64,000 bases of DNA from CBDFGQ01 sp965247295. GTDB taxonomy: Bacteria; Chloroflexota; Dehalococcoidia; Lucifugimonadales; JAGWBF01. A program made the translations under genes and the position numbers. The notes beneath the pieces were generated by a model, which had not been told where the DNA came from, ran no database searches, and saw only the letters and a list, made by a program, of their open reading frames with translations. This document shows, piece after piece, positions 42,694 through 52,407 of this stretch (position 1 is the first letter of the stretch; each line of letters begins with the position of its first letter). The DNA is taken from contig CBDFGQ010000001.1 of NCBI GenBank assembly GCA_965247295.1, forward strand, positions 1 through 64,000, in the 5' to 3' direction.

Positions 42694-43560
42694 GTGGTGG
42701 CTGAAGCCCAAATTGCGGTAATCGGAGGCAGCGGCCTCTACGAGATGGAGGGCATGGCCCACGTTCGCGAGGTGGCGGTGGACACGCCCTTTGGCCCGCC
42801 CAGCGACTGCGTTATCTTGGGTGAGCTGGAGGGGGTCAAGGTGGCCTTTCTCCCCCGTCACGGCAGGGGCCACCGCATAAGTCCCACCCGGCTCCCGGTG
42901 AGGGCCAATATATACGCCCTAAAGACCCTGGGAGTGGAGAGGATTATATCCATCAGCGCGGTAGGCAGCCTCAGGGAAGAGCTCAGACCACTGGACCTGG
43001 TGGTCCCCGACCAGCTGATAGACCGTACGCGGCAGAGGGCAAGCTCATTCTTCGACGATGGTCTGGTGGTTCACGTGGCCTTTGCAGACCCATTCTGCCC
43101 CGTGCTGACGGACCTGCTGTACCAGGGCACCGGGGAGAATGGGGCCAGGGCACACATGGGTGGCACCTACATGGTCATGGAAGGGCCGGCATTCTCCACC
43201 AGGGCCGAGTGCAACGTGCACCGAGTTTGGGGCGCCGACCTAATCGGCATGACCGCGCTGCCCGAAGCGAAGCTGGCTCGGGAGGCCGAGATCTGCTACG
43301 CGACCCTGGCGTGCGTTACCGACTACGACTGTTGGCGCGATGCCACCGAAGTGGTGACGGTGGATATGGTCGTGGCCAATCTGATGAAGAACGTGGCCAC
43401 GTCCAAGGACGTGCTACGCCGCGTCATACCGCGAATACCAAAGGAGCGGTCCTGCGCTTGTTCAACGGCCCTCAGGGATGCCATAATTACGGCCCGGGAC
43501 CGCATCCCAACGGAGCTGAAGGAGAAGATGCGTCCCATCGTGGGCAAATACTTGGAGTAA
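42694..43560 (+). CDS. mtnP: S-methyl-5'-thioadenosine phosphorylase MtnP
   Basis: A 288-aa purine nucleoside phosphorylase-type enzyme cleaving methylthioadenosine (a by-product of SpeE) to adenine and methylthioribose-1-phosphate, the substrate of MtnA. Signatures: IGGSGLYEM, LPRHGRGHRISPTRLPVRAN, ISISAVGSLRE, TYMVMEGPAFSTRAE. GTG start with TAGGAGG upstream, six bases after mtnA. Confidence 0.93.
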   Translation: MVAEAQIAVIGGSGLYEMEGMAHVREVAVDTPFGPPSDCVILGELEGVKVAFLPRHGRGHRISPTRLPVRANIYALKTLGVERIISISAVGSLREELRPLDLVVPDQLIDRTRQRASSFFDDGLVVHVAFADPFCPVLTDLLYQGTGENGARAHMGGTYMVMEGPAFSTRAECNVHRVWGADLIGMTALPEAKLAREAEICYATLACVTDYDCWRDATEVVTVDMVVANLMKNVATSKDVLRRVIPRIPKERSCACSTALRDAIITARDRIPTELKEKMRPIVGKYLE

Positions 43561-43572
43561 GGAGAGGCGGCT

Positions 43573-43932
43573 ATGGCCAGGCAAGACCCTGGTGAACCAT
43601 ATTACCGTTTGGACTCGGAGGAAGCCAGCCGGATGCTGGATGAGGAGAAGGGTGGCGCCGTAATTGTGGATGTGAGGCGTGACGATGAGTGGGTGGCCGG
43701 CCATGCTACGGGGGCAATTCACATACCCATCGACGACCTTCTGGCTAGGATCGAAGAGCTGCCCCAGGGAAAGAAGCTCCTGTTCATCTGTGCCGCGGGG
43801 GTGCGAAGTGGCCTGGCCTGCGAAATGGCTTCTGCCATGGGATTCCAAGCCGAGAGCCTTTACAACGTAGAAGACGGCACCCCTACGTGGATCGAGAGAA
43901 ACCTCCCCACCTCATTTGGCGATGATCCTTAG
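43573..43932 (+). CDS. Single-domain rhodanese
   Basis: A 119-aa sulfurtransferase-like domain. VDVRRDDEWVAGHATGAIHI is the typical rhodanese entry, and the active-site loop is FICAAGVRSG with the catalytic Cys. SD GGAGAGG before ATG. Co-transcribed with mtnAP by spacing. It could handle sulfur linked to the salvage pathway, but this is inference. Confidence 0.85.
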   Translation: MARQDPGEPYYRLDSEEASRMLDEEKGGAVIVDVRRDDEWVAGHATGAIHIPIDDLLARIEELPQGKKLLFICAAGVRSGLACEMASAMGFQAESLYNVEDGTPTWIERNLPTSFGDDP

Positions 43933-43948
43933 CGGGCCGGCGAAAGAT

Positions 43949-44062
43949 GGGGTGTGCAGAGGGGCGAAGCCCCTTTGCCGGGATTCAAGGGGTGTCCCTC
44001 AGATACAGAATTCCCCGCTTCCTGGCCAGGAACCGGGTTAGGGGGATGCTCGAAAGGTTTTC
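43949..44062. repeat. Dispersed repeat R1, copy 1
   Basis: GTGTGCAGAGGGGCGAAGCC then CCTTTGCCGGGA opens an element that recurs at 59088. It includes the small inverted repeat AGGGGC-GAA-GCCCCT. Later parts (CAGATAC.AATT, CTTCCTG.CCAGGAAC, GATGCTCGAAAGG) also match with gaps. Confidence 0.7.
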
Positions 44063-44250
44063 CGGTGCCGTGCTAGAGGCCCGGCGGTGCCATGCGCGTC
44101 CGGCTGCGGCTTACCCTGGCGGCTGGGATTTGTTCGAGCCCGGACGGTGGAGGGGCCTATCTTGGATGTCATGGTGCCACCGTTGATGGCGGGAGCCGGC
44201 GTTGTAGCAGGTCAGCCGGGCCGTCAAGGGAGGCCTAACCCGGGAGGCGA

Positions 44251-45234
44251 GTGCAAAGGATGTCCGTCCTGGTGATGGGTTCGGTAGCCTACGACTCGGT
44301 GAGTACTGCCCAGGGGCGCAGGAAAGATGCCCTGGGTGGGTCGGCCACCTACTGCTCCCTGGCAGGCAGCTACTTTACACCCATGAGTATCGTGGCGGTG
44401 GTGGGGGATGACTTCGCCGCGGAAGACCTGGCCCTCCTGGAGGGGCACCGGGTGGAACTGTCGGGCCTCAAGACCCTTTCCGGCAAGACCTTCCGCTGGG
44501 CCGGCGAGTACAGCCAGGAAGACGTGAATAGCCGAAGGACCCTGGACACTCAGCTTAACGTATTTGCCGCCTTCGAGCCGGAGCTGTCGCCTGAGCATAG
44601 GACCTACCCCTATCTGTTCCTGGCGAATATGGACCCCGAGATTCAGCTCACGGTGCTGGAGCAGATGGCGGAGCGGCCCAGGCTCGTGGCCGCAGACACC
44701 ATGGACTTCTGGATAGAGGGCAAGAGGGACGCCCTGACACGGGTAGTGGAATCGGTGGACGTGGTGTTTATGGACGAAGGCGAGGTCCGCCTGTACGCGG
44801 CGGCCCACATCGGAAGGGTCAACGTGGTCCAGGCGGCCAGGTATGTGCTCGGGCTGGGACCCCGGCTGGTCATCGTCAAGAGGGGCGAACATGGGGTAAT
44901 CCAGTTCATGGAGGACTCTGTGTTTGCCGCCCCAGCATATCCCCTGGAGATGGTGGTAGACCCCACCGGGGCTGGAGACTCCTTCGCGGGGGGGTTCATG
45001 GGGTACCTGGCGGCCACAGGGGACCTGAGTCCGGCGGCCCTGCGCAAGGCTACCATCGTTGGCTCGGTAATGGGCTCATTCGCCGTGGAGTCCTTCAGCG
45101 TGGAGCGGCTGTGTTCCCTGACCAGCCTGGACCTTACGTCCCGGTTCCGTGAATTTACCCAGCTGAGCCAGTTCGATGGCCTGAAAGGAACGGAGATGCT
45201 ACCCTGGCGGGGAACTAATTCGCAGGAGGCATGA
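44251..45234 (+). CDS. PfkB-family sugar/nucleoside kinase
   Basis: A 327-aa ribokinase-fold kinase. GGSATYCSLAGSYF (substrate lid/Gly motif), ADTMDFWIEG, FMDEGEVRLYA and the C-terminal DPTGAGDSFAGGFMGYLA (anion hole and catalytic Asp) are visible. The 18 bases before the GTG contain GGGAGG. It sits between mtnP and ahcY; a role in adenosine or methylthioribose recycling fits but is inferred. Repeat R1 and ~170 bases of non-coding DNA separate it from the rhodanese gene. Confidence 0.82.
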   Translation: MQRMSVLVMGSVAYDSVSTAQGRRKDALGGSATYCSLAGSYFTPMSIVAVVGDDFAAEDLALLEGHRVELSGLKTLSGKTFRWAGEYSQEDVNSRRTLDTQLNVFAAFEPELSPEHRTYPYLFLANMDPEIQLTVLEQMAERPRLVAADTMDFWIEGKRDALTRVVESVDVVFMDEGEVRLYAAAHIGRVNVVQAARYVLGLGPRLVIVKRGEHGVIQFMEDSVFAAPAYPLEMVVDPTGAGDSFAGGFMGYLAATGDLSPAALRKATIVGSVMGSFAVESFSVERLCSLTSLDLTSRFREFTQLSQFDGLKGTEMLPWRGTNSQEA

Positions 45235-45259
45235 CTGCAATCATCCTAGGAGGAGTAGG

Positions 45260-46528
45260 TTGGAGACAAAAATTAGCAGCGGGGATGTCAAGGACCTATC
45301 CATGGCCAAAGAAGGCATCAAGCGCATTCAGTGGGCTGCGCGTGAGATGCCGGTTATCGGGAATATCAAGGATCGGTTCTCCAAGGACCGGCCGCTCAAG
45401 GGGCTGCGCGTCTCCGGGTGTCTCCACATCACCACGGAAACGGCCAATTTAGCCCTGGCCCTACAGGCCGGTGGGGCGGAGGTGGTGCTGTGTGCCAGCA
45501 ACCCGTTGAGCACCCAGGACGATGTGGCCGCCGCCCTGGTGAACGAATATGGCATACCTACCTTTGCGATCAAGGGCGAGGACAACGATACCTATTACAA
45601 GCACATCCACGCCGCCCTGGACCGGGTCCCTAATATAACTTTGGACGACGGGGCCGACCTGGTGACTATAATACATACCGAGCGCCAGGAGCTTATCGAG
45701 GGCGTCATCGGTGGCACCGAGGAGACCACCACCGGCGTCGTTCGCCTGCAGGCGATGGCGCAGGCGGGAAAGCTGAGGTACCCGATCATCGCCATCAACG
45801 AGGCCGATACCAAGCATTTCTTCGACAACCGCTATGGAACCGGCCAGAGCACCCTGGATGGCATTACCCGTGCCACCAACATCTTGTGGGCGGGCAGGCG
45901 GGTGGTGGTGTTTGGCTATGGCTGGTGTGGAAGGGGAATTGCCATGCGAGCCCGTGGCATGGGGGCCAACGTCATCGTCATCGAGGTGGAGCCGGTGAAG
46001 GCCCTTGAGGCCATTATGGACGGCTACACGGTCATGCACAGCGAAGAGGCGGCCCGAATAGGCGAGGTGTTTATCACCGCTACAGGTGGGCTCAAGTCCA
46101 TCGGGCAGAAGCACCTGGATGTGATGCGGGACGGGGCAATTCTGGCCAACAGCGGCCACTTCAACGTGGAGATAGATATACCGGCGCTGGAAGCGATGTC
46201 CGATGTACATGAGGTACGGCCCTTCGTGGATGAGTACCTCTTCAACGATGGAAGGCGGATTTACCTCCTGGCCGAGGGCCGATTGGTAAACCTCTCGGCG
46301 GCCGAGGGGCACCCATCCAGCGTCATGGATATGAGCTTTGCCAACCAGGCCCTGGCGGTCGAGCACCTGGCTGCCCATAAGGTCGGCCTGTCCCCAGGAG
46401 TGTACCCAGTGCCCCCTGAGATGGACATGGAGGTGGGGCGGTTGAAGCTTAGCTCTATGGGCGTAGAGATAGATACCCTCTCTCCAGAGCAGCGGCACTA
46501 CCTGGAAAGCTGGGAGGAGGGTACCTAG
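45260..46528 (+). CDS. ahcY: Adenosylhomocysteinase AhcY
   Basis: A 422-aa NAD-dependent enzyme hydrolysing S-adenosylhomocysteine to adenosine and homocysteine. Signatures: AREMPVIGNIKDRF, GCLHITTETANL, DNRYGTGQSTLDGI, GYGWCGRGIAMRA (NAD loop) and HFNVEIDIPALE. TTG start with AGGAGGAG upstream. Between a PfkB kinase and metK, it recycles methylation products of the SAM cycle. Confidence 0.94.
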   Translation: METKISSGDVKDLSMAKEGIKRIQWAAREMPVIGNIKDRFSKDRPLKGLRVSGCLHITTETANLALALQAGGAEVVLCASNPLSTQDDVAAALVNEYGIPTFAIKGEDNDTYYKHIHAALDRVPNITLDDGADLVTIIHTERQELIEGVIGGTEETTTGVVRLQAMAQAGKLRYPIIAINEADTKHFFDNRYGTGQSTLDGITRATNILWAGRRVVVFGYGWCGRGIAMRARGMGANVIVIEVEPVKALEAIMDGYTVMHSEEAARIGEVFITATGGLKSIGQKHLDVMRDGAILANSGHFNVEIDIPALEAMSDVHEVRPFVDEYLFNDGRRIYLLAEGRLVNLSAAEGHPSSVMDMSFANQALAVEHLAAHKVGLSPGVYPVPPEMDMEVGRLKLSSMGVEIDTLSPEQRHYLESWEEGT

Positions 46529-46551
46529 TAAACATAGGAGGATACCTTAGT

Positions 46552-47805
46552 ATGGCATTTAGCTTTATGGACTCACCCAGTTATCTACTGACCTCGGAGT
46601 CAGTTACCGAAGGGCACCCCGACAAACTATGTGACCAGATCTCCGACGCGGTCCTGGATTCCGTCCTTCAGAACGACCCCGAAGGCAGGGTAGCCTGTGA
46701 GACATGCGTCACCAACGGTCTCGTGGTGGTCATGGGCGAGATCACCACGGACAGCTATGTGGACGTCCCCCTGGTAGTCAGGGACACGTTGAGGCAGGCG
46801 GGCTACACACAAGCCGAATACGGGATCGATTACAAGAGCTGCGGCGTCATAGTCTCGATCCAGGAGCAGTCCAAGGACATAAGTTCCGGCGTAAGCCGTT
46901 CCCTGGAGATACGGGACATGGGGATCGGCAATAGCCATAGGGAGGACATGGACCGCATAGGCGCCGGCGACCAGGGCATGATGGTAGGGTTCGCGTGCAG
47001 CGAGACGCCGGAGCTGATGCCTTTGCCTATCAGCCTGTCCCATAAGCTGTGTCAACGGCTGGCCCAGGTGAGGAAGGAGGGGCTTCTCCCCTATCTCAGG
47101 CCCGATGGCAAGTCTCAGGTCACGGTGGAGTATAGCTACGGTGTCCCCAAGCGCGTCCATACCGTCATCGTGAGCGCTCAGCACTCCCCCGAGGTCCACT
47201 CGGATGTCCTCGCCAGGGACATAATGGACATGGTTGTCAGGGAGGTTGTACCCGAACACCTCAGGGACTCCGAGACGATATACCACATCAACCCCAGCGG
47301 CCGGTTCGCCATCGGCGGACCCATGGCAGACACAGGGCTGACGGGCCGCAAGATACTGGTGGATACCTATGGCGGCGTTGCCAGGCACGGGGGTGGCGCC
47401 TTCTCGGGCAAGGACCCCACGAAAGTAGACCGGTCCGCCGCGTACGCCGCGCGGTACGTGGCCAAGAACATCGTGGCCGCCGGCCTCGCTGACAGGGCGG
47501 AGATACAGGTCTCCTACGCTATCGGAGTGGCCACGCCCATATCGCTTAGCGTGGAGACCTTCGGCACAGGCAAGGTAGATGATGTGCTGATGCACGAGCT
47601 GGCCGCCAAGCACTTTGACCTCAGGCCCGCGGCTATTATAGAGGACCTGAATCTGAGGAGGCCGATTTTTAAGCAGGTGGCCAGTTATGGTCACTTCGGT
47701 CGGGAGGACCTGGACCTGACCTGGGAGCTGACGGATAAGGCGGCCCTGCTCCGGGCCGAGGCCGGCCTGCGGGTGGGCCAGGGCGAAAGCGCCTCGTCGG
47801 CCTAG
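46552..47805 (+). CDS. metK: S-adenosylmethionine synthase MetK
   Basis: A 417-aa enzyme making SAM from methionine and ATP. SESVTEGHPDKLCDQISDAV, GAGDQGMMVGFACSETPELM, GGGAFSGKDPTKVDRSAAY and the C-terminal DLTWE are family signatures. Lies 23 bases after ahcY and should respond to the upstream SAM riboswitch. Confidence 0.95.
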   Translation: MAFSFMDSPSYLLTSESVTEGHPDKLCDQISDAVLDSVLQNDPEGRVACETCVTNGLVVVMGEITTDSYVDVPLVVRDTLRQAGYTQAEYGIDYKSCGVIVSIQEQSKDISSGVSRSLEIRDMGIGNSHREDMDRIGAGDQGMMVGFACSETPELMPLPISLSHKLCQRLAQVRKEGLLPYLRPDGKSQVTVEYSYGVPKRVHTVIVSAQHSPEVHSDVLARDIMDMVVREVVPEHLRDSETIYHINPSGRFAIGGPMADTGLTGRKILVDTYGGVARHGGGAFSGKDPTKVDRSAAYAARYVAKNIVAAGLADRAEIQVSYAIGVATPISLSVETFGTGKVDDVLMHELAAKHFDLRPAAIIEDLNLRRPIFKQVASYGHFGREDLDLTWELTDKAALLRAEAGLRVGQGESASSA

Positions 47806-47842
47806 GCCCTGGCGAAATAGCGGCCCTATCAGGAGCGCCAGT

Positions 47843-49303
47843 ATGCCAAAGATCCAGTTCGGCACGGATGGATGGCGTGCCATCATTGCCGATGATTTCA
47901 CCTACGATAACGTGGCCCTCTGTGCCCAGGGGGTCGCTAACTTCCTTAAGCAGGAGCACCTGGCTGAGAGGGGGCTGGTTGTCGGCTACGATACCCGGTT
48001 CGCCTCCAAAGAGTTCGGCGGGCGTGTGGCCGAGGTGATGGCGGGCAACGGCATCTCTACATTCCTAGCCGACCGAGCTGCCCCCACGCCCGTGTTGAGC
48101 TACGGCATACTCCACCGTAAGGCGGCGGGCGCCGCCATCATAACCGCCAGCCACAATCCTGCGCTGTGGAACGGGTTCAAGTTCAAACCCGACTACGCCG
48201 GCAGCGCCACCCCTGAGATCACTTCCCGGCTGGAACGAGAGATCGAGTCGGCGGCTGAGGAGGGAGTGGCGTCCCTACCTCTGGCAACTGCTAGGAGCGA
48301 GGGCCTGGTACAGGGATTCGATCCGATGCCACCGTATCTTGAGCATGTCGCGCGCCTGGTGGACCTGGAGGCCATCTCCCGGGCCGGTCTGCATGTGGTG
48401 GTTGACGCAATGTACGGTGCCGGGGCAGGCTACCTCCCAGCGCTGCTGACTAACTCCACGGACCGACGCGCCGCCGAGCCGTCGGGACGGGGGAATACGA
48501 CCTCGGTATTGGAGGTACACGGTGAGCACAACCCGGCCTTCCCCGGATTAGAGCGGCCCGAACCGATTGCCTCGAACCTCGGCTACCTCTCCCGCCTGGT
48601 GGTGGAGAGGGGGGCCGATGTGGGTATCGGGCTGGACGGTGACGCCGACCGGGTCGGGATAGTGGATGAAAAAGGCGTGTTCATCACACCCCTCCAGACC
48701 TTTGCCCTGCTGGCTCTCTATCTCCTGGAGGTGAAGGGAGAACGGGGTGCTCTGGTGAAGTCGTTGACCTCAACCAGCATGGTCTACAGGCTGGGGGAGA
48801 TTTATGGCGTGCCCGTCTACGAGTCGCCCGTTGGATTCAAGTACATCTGCCCCATCATGCTGCGAGAGAATGCCCTGATGGGAGGCGAGGAAAGCGGGGG
48901 GTTCGGCTTCCGTGGTCATATACCGGAGCGCGATGGCATCCTGAGTGGCCTGGTCGTCTTGGAGTACATGGCCCGGACTGGAAAGCGGCCCTCGGAGCTA
49001 ATAGACCACCTTTACGACGTAGTAGGGCCGCATTACTACGAGCGGCGGGACGTGTCCTTTCCACCCGAGGCCAGAGACCAGTTGCGGAGCGGACTGGAGG
49101 GCAGCGAGCCTTCCGAGGTCGCTGGGATGCCGGTACTTTCCACCGATACCATAGATGGAAGAAGGTTCGTCTTTCCGTCAAATGCCTGGCTACTGGTCCG
49201 CTTTTCCGGGACCGAGCCGTTGCTCCGCATCTACGCGGAGGCCGAAAGCCCCGCAACGGTTGAGATGCTTCTGGACGGGGCAGAGGCCCTCCTGGAGCTT
49301 TAA
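47843..49303 (+). CDS. Phosphoglucomutase/phosphomannomutase family enzyme
   Basis: A 486-aa alpha-D-phosphohexomutase. The phospho-Ser loop is ITASHNPALWNGFK, the metal loop GLDGDADRVGI, sugar loop GGEESGGFGF, and the phosphate-binding C-terminus RFSGTEPLLRIYAE. These allow glucose- or mannose-phosphate interconversion. It follows metK by ~37 bases and precedes the sugar isomerase, linking the operon to central sugar metabolism. Confidence 0.9.
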   Translation: MPKIQFGTDGWRAIIADDFTYDNVALCAQGVANFLKQEHLAERGLVVGYDTRFASKEFGGRVAEVMAGNGISTFLADRAAPTPVLSYGILHRKAAGAAIITASHNPALWNGFKFKPDYAGSATPEITSRLEREIESAAEEGVASLPLATARSEGLVQGFDPMPPYLEHVARLVDLEAISRAGLHVVVDAMYGAGAGYLPALLTNSTDRRAAEPSGRGNTTSVLEVHGEHNPAFPGLERPEPIASNLGYLSRLVVERGADVGIGLDGDADRVGIVDEKGVFITPLQTFALLALYLLEVKGERGALVKSLTSTSMVYRLGEIYGVPVYESPVGFKYICPIMLRENALMGGEESGGFGFRGHIPERDGILSGLVVLEYMARTGKRPSELIDHLYDVVGPHYYERRDVSFPPEARDQLRSGLEGSEPSEVAGMPVLSTDTIDGRRFVFPSNAWLLVRFSGTEPLLRIYAEAESPATVEMLLDGAEALLEL

Positions 49304-49379
49304 CGGGGGACACGCCACATACTCAGGCTGGACCCCCCTACCCGATTCTTACTTCCTCTAGCTGGGCTGGGAGTGATGT

Positions 49380-50486
49380 ATGGCCGAAAAGAGTCTCCAT
49401 GTGGGGCCGCCCCAAGCCAGGGACCTTGACGATCCAGCCCTGTATTCTCAGATAGATCCCACCGGCCTGGGCAGCAGGCTGAGGGGCTTTCCCCATCAAT
49501 GCAGGCGGGCGTGGGAAGAGGCTATGGCCTACGAGCTGCCCCACGCGTATGAGAAGGTGGGGCGCGTTGTCGTGGCCGGGATGGGCGGCTCGGCCATCGG
49601 GGGCGAGCTGCTGGGGGACCTGGTCCGATTGGAGGATTCCCTTGCCATAAGCGTTTGCAGGGACTACCAGCTGCCGGCCTCCGTGGATGAAGGGACTCTT
49701 GTGCTGGCCTGTAGCTATTCCGGCGAGACGGAGGAGACCCTTTCCTGCTTCCGCCAGGCGCTTTGCCGCGGCGCCAGGGTCATCGCAGTCACCACCGGCG
49801 GCACCATCGCGGCCGAGGCGAGGGAGCGAGACGTGCCGCTGTTCACTGTGACGTACCGGGGCGAACCCCGGACCGCGCTAGGCTACAGCTTCTTGGTGCC
49901 CACGGTGCTCCTGATGAGGCTCGGTCTCATCCTAGATAGGTCTGGGGACTTCAATGAAGCTGTAGGGGTCCTGGAGGGATTGGCACCGGAGCTGGCCGAG
50001 AAGACCCCGTCGGCCGACAACCCGGCCAAGCGTATGGCCTCGGCTCTCGTGAGCCGGGCCATAGTTGTCTACGGGTCCGGGATCTTCAGCGGTGTGGCTC
50101 GACGCTGGAAGACTCAGTTCAATGAAAACTCCAAGGTGTGGGCCACCTTCGAGCAGCTACCCGAAGCCCATCACAACTCGGTGGTGGGCTATTCCCTGCC
50201 AGAGGATGTCAGGGCCCGGACCTTTGCCATTCTACTGCGGCCGGCGAACCTGCATCCCAGGATAGGGCTGCGCTACCGTGTCACCAGAGACCTGCTGGCG
50301 AGGGAGGCGATTGACCACCAGGTCGTGGAAGGACGTGGGGGCAGCGCGCTCAGCCAGATCCTGAGCACCGTCTTGATTGGTGACTACGTCAGCTACTATC
50401 TGGCCATTGCCCAAGGCATAGACCCCTCTCCGGTTCCCAATATCGAGTACGTCAAGGGACGGATCGCTACGGAGACCTGCCCGTAG
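49380..50486 (+). CDS. Bifunctional phosphoglucose/phosphomannose isomerase
   Basis: A 368-aa two-SIS-domain isomerase of the archaeal/actinobacterial-type Pgi/Pmi family. GMGGSAIGGELLGD, SYSGETEETLS, the C-terminal KTQFNENSK and EAHHNSVVG (catalytic region) are diagnostic. Adjacent phosphohexomutase supports roles in fructose-6-P/mannose-6-P/glucose-6-P interconversion. No other pgi is in the window. Confidence 0.9.
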   Translation: MAEKSLHVGPPQARDLDDPALYSQIDPTGLGSRLRGFPHQCRRAWEEAMAYELPHAYEKVGRVVVAGMGGSAIGGELLGDLVRLEDSLAISVCRDYQLPASVDEGTLVLACSYSGETEETLSCFRQALCRGARVIAVTTGGTIAAEARERDVPLFTVTYRGEPRTALGYSFLVPTVLLMRLGLILDRSGDFNEAVGVLEGLAPELAEKTPSADNPAKRMASALVSRAIVVYGSGIFSGVARRWKTQFNENSKVWATFEQLPEAHHNSVVGYSLPEDVRARTFAILLRPANLHPRIGLRYRVTRDLLAREAIDHQVVEGRGGSALSQILSTVLIGDYVSYYLAIAQGIDPSPVPNIEYVKGRIATETCP

Positions 50487-50606
50487 GCGTTGACTGCCCC
50501 GGGTCGGCCGGGCTAGTGGCCAAAAGTACTGGGGTATTGCTAACCGTGGCATATGGATATAAAATCTTATTCTGCGCGGAAAATTTTTGAACAGGGGGGC
50601 AGATGA

Positions 50607-50975
50607 TTGAGTGTAGTTGGAATTCACTTGTTGGTAGACCTTAAGGAGTGTAACCGAGAGCTTCTAGACGACCTGCCTTACATAAAGGACGCCATGACCG
50701 AGGCGGCCAAAGAGGTAGGAGCGGGCATAATCGGAGAGTCCTTCCACCGGTTTCAACCCCAGGGCGTCACAGGTATCCTGGCCATCACCGAGTCCCATAT
50801 TTGTATCCACACCTGGCCTGAGCTTGGGTACGCGGCAGTGGATATATTCACCTGCGGCGCATCCTCTGAGCCCCGCAGGGGGGCACAGGTCCTGGTCGAG
50901 AGACTGCAGTCAAAGGAGCCCCATTTTACGGAGCTTAGGCGGGGAGCCGTCTCTCAGCCCGTAACCGCCCCTTAA
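50607..50975 (+). CDS. speD: S-adenosylmethionine decarboxylase proenzyme SpeD
   Basis: A 122-aa prokaryotic class 1B AdoMetDC. With the TTG start the processing site ITESH places Ser63, His68 and Cys83 exactly at the numbering of the Thermotoga enzyme (known active-site residues). Self-cleavage at Glu62-Ser63 forms the pyruvoyl cofactor. It supplies decarboxylated SAM to the adjacent SpeE. Confidence 0.95.
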   Translation: MSVVGIHLLVDLKECNRELLDDLPYIKDAMTEAAKEVGAGIIGESFHRFQPQGVTGILAITESHICIHTWPELGYAAVDIFTCGASSEPRRGAQVLVERLQSKEPHFTELRRGAVSQPVTAP

Positions 50976-50996
50976 TATCTATACTTCTGGGTAATT

Positions 50997-51932
50997 ATGG
51001 AAACGTCTGGTAAGTGGCACCACGAGTTGGTAACCCCCGACTTGGTGCTGCACTACCGTATCAAAAACGTAGTCCACACTGGTAGAACTTCATACCAGGC
51101 CCTGGATATTCTGGACACCGATACCTTTGGGCGGTGTCTGGTCCTGGATGGCAAGACCCAGTCCACCGAGGTCGACGAGCATATCTATCATGAGGCCCTG
51201 GTGCACCCGGCTCTGCTCCTCCATCCCAGGCCGGAGTCAGTATTCATAGGTGGCGGAGGAGAGGGAGCCACACTCCGAGAGGTGCTTCGGCACCGGAGCG
51301 TTCAGAGCGTGGTGATGGTGGATCTGGACAAGGAGGCGGTGGAGTTGTGTCGTCGCTACCTGCCCCAGCACCATCGGGGGGCCTTCGACGACAGCAGGGT
51401 AGAGTTACGGCACGAGGATGCCCGCCAGTACCTGGCTACGTGCTCCGAGAGCTTCGACGTAATTGTCATGGACCTGGTGGACCCTATCGAGGGTGGCCCG
51501 TCCTGCTTGCTGTACACACAGGAGTTCTACGGAATAGCCAGGTCCAAGCTGAGGCCCGGCGGCATTCTCGTCACCCAGGCGGGCCCAGCGGGGTTGTTGA
51601 ATTACACCGAGTGCTACACGGCCATCGCACGGACCATCGCCCAAGGATTTCCCTACTCCTGCCCTTACAACGTGTACGTGCCCGCCTTCACGACCCTTTG
51701 GGGGTACGTTCTGGCCCTATCTGAAGAAACACCGCTAAACGCTGCCCCTGGTCTGGACGATCTTGCGCCCCACATAATCGACGATCTCATAGGCCAGAAG
51801 TTAGATGGAGTGTTGCGGTACTACGATGGTGTCACTCATCGTAGTATGTTCGCCCTCCCGAAGTACCTGAGACAGGGCATAGAGGAGGAGCTCCGAACCG
51901 TGACCGACTTAGACCCGGTGTACATGCTGTGA
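50997..51932 (+). CDS. speE: Spermidine/thermospermine synthase SpeE
   Basis: A 311-aa aminopropyltransferase. IGGGGEGATLREVLRH and VVMVDLDKEAVELCR bind decarboxylated SAM; VMDLVDPIEGGPSCLLYTQE is the substrate-side motif and resembles the DLADPxEGGPxxxLYT of ACL5-type thermospermine synthases more than the usual DxxDP of SpeE. GAPALPY-like SAM/acceptor parts follow. It releases methylthioadenosine, which mtnP and mtnA of the same operon recycle. Acceptor (putrescine or spermidine) is not settled. Confidence 0.88.
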   Translation: METSGKWHHELVTPDLVLHYRIKNVVHTGRTSYQALDILDTDTFGRCLVLDGKTQSTEVDEHIYHEALVHPALLLHPRPESVFIGGGGEGATLREVLRHRSVQSVVMVDLDKEAVELCRRYLPQHHRGAFDDSRVELRHEDARQYLATCSESFDVIVMDLVDPIEGGPSCLLYTQEFYGIARSKLRPGGILVTQAGPAGLLNYTECYTAIARTIAQGFPYSCPYNVYVPAFTTLWGYVLALSEETPLNAAPGLDDLAPHIIDDLIGQKLDGVLRYYDGVTHRSMFALPKYLRQGIEEELRTVTDLDPVYML

Positions 51933-52407
51933 TCCTCTGAAGTTCCAGTTAGGGCATATGGCGCCACAGGTGAGCAGGCGACCATTGCGGTTCAGTCCAG
52001 TTCCAAGTGCTCCGCTTATCTTGGGCCTCTGCCAGACCGCCAGCTTTGACATCCTTCACTCTCCTCCATTATCTGGTCCACCGGTATCTGGTCCACCGGC
52101 CGTCTCCGATCCTTTGGATCAATTATAAATTTGTCCAGCTAAACGGGCATCCAAGCGGTGCTTTGGGTCATGACGCGCCAAATCCCATGGTATGCTATTA
52201 TATCTAGCTACGTAATCGACGCATGGTACGGGTGTTCTGACCGGGGGGACTAACGTGAATGTCAGCCTGAGGCCGCCGCAGGCGGGTCAAGGCTCTGGCG
52301 GGGGTTAGGACCATTGTGAGAACCTCCTCCCCTCCAGACCCTATAGGGTACGGCCGTCTTTGGGAGAATCAGACAATGGGAGTTGCACTATCTTTGTGCC
52401 GGGGGGA
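51933..52407. other. Intergenic region with an exact tandem repeat
   Basis: No gene is convincing. TATCTGGTCCACCGG is repeated exactly twice in tandem at 52070-52099. The rest has no hairpin with a T-run; the plus-strand frame over 52007-52207 has no SD or family resemblance. Confidence 0.4.

Noticed and set aside
46627..47901. Long minus-strand open frame opposite metK
   Set aside because: It is a shadow: metK on the plus strand is unmistakable, and the reverse product has biased His/Arg/Gly composition.
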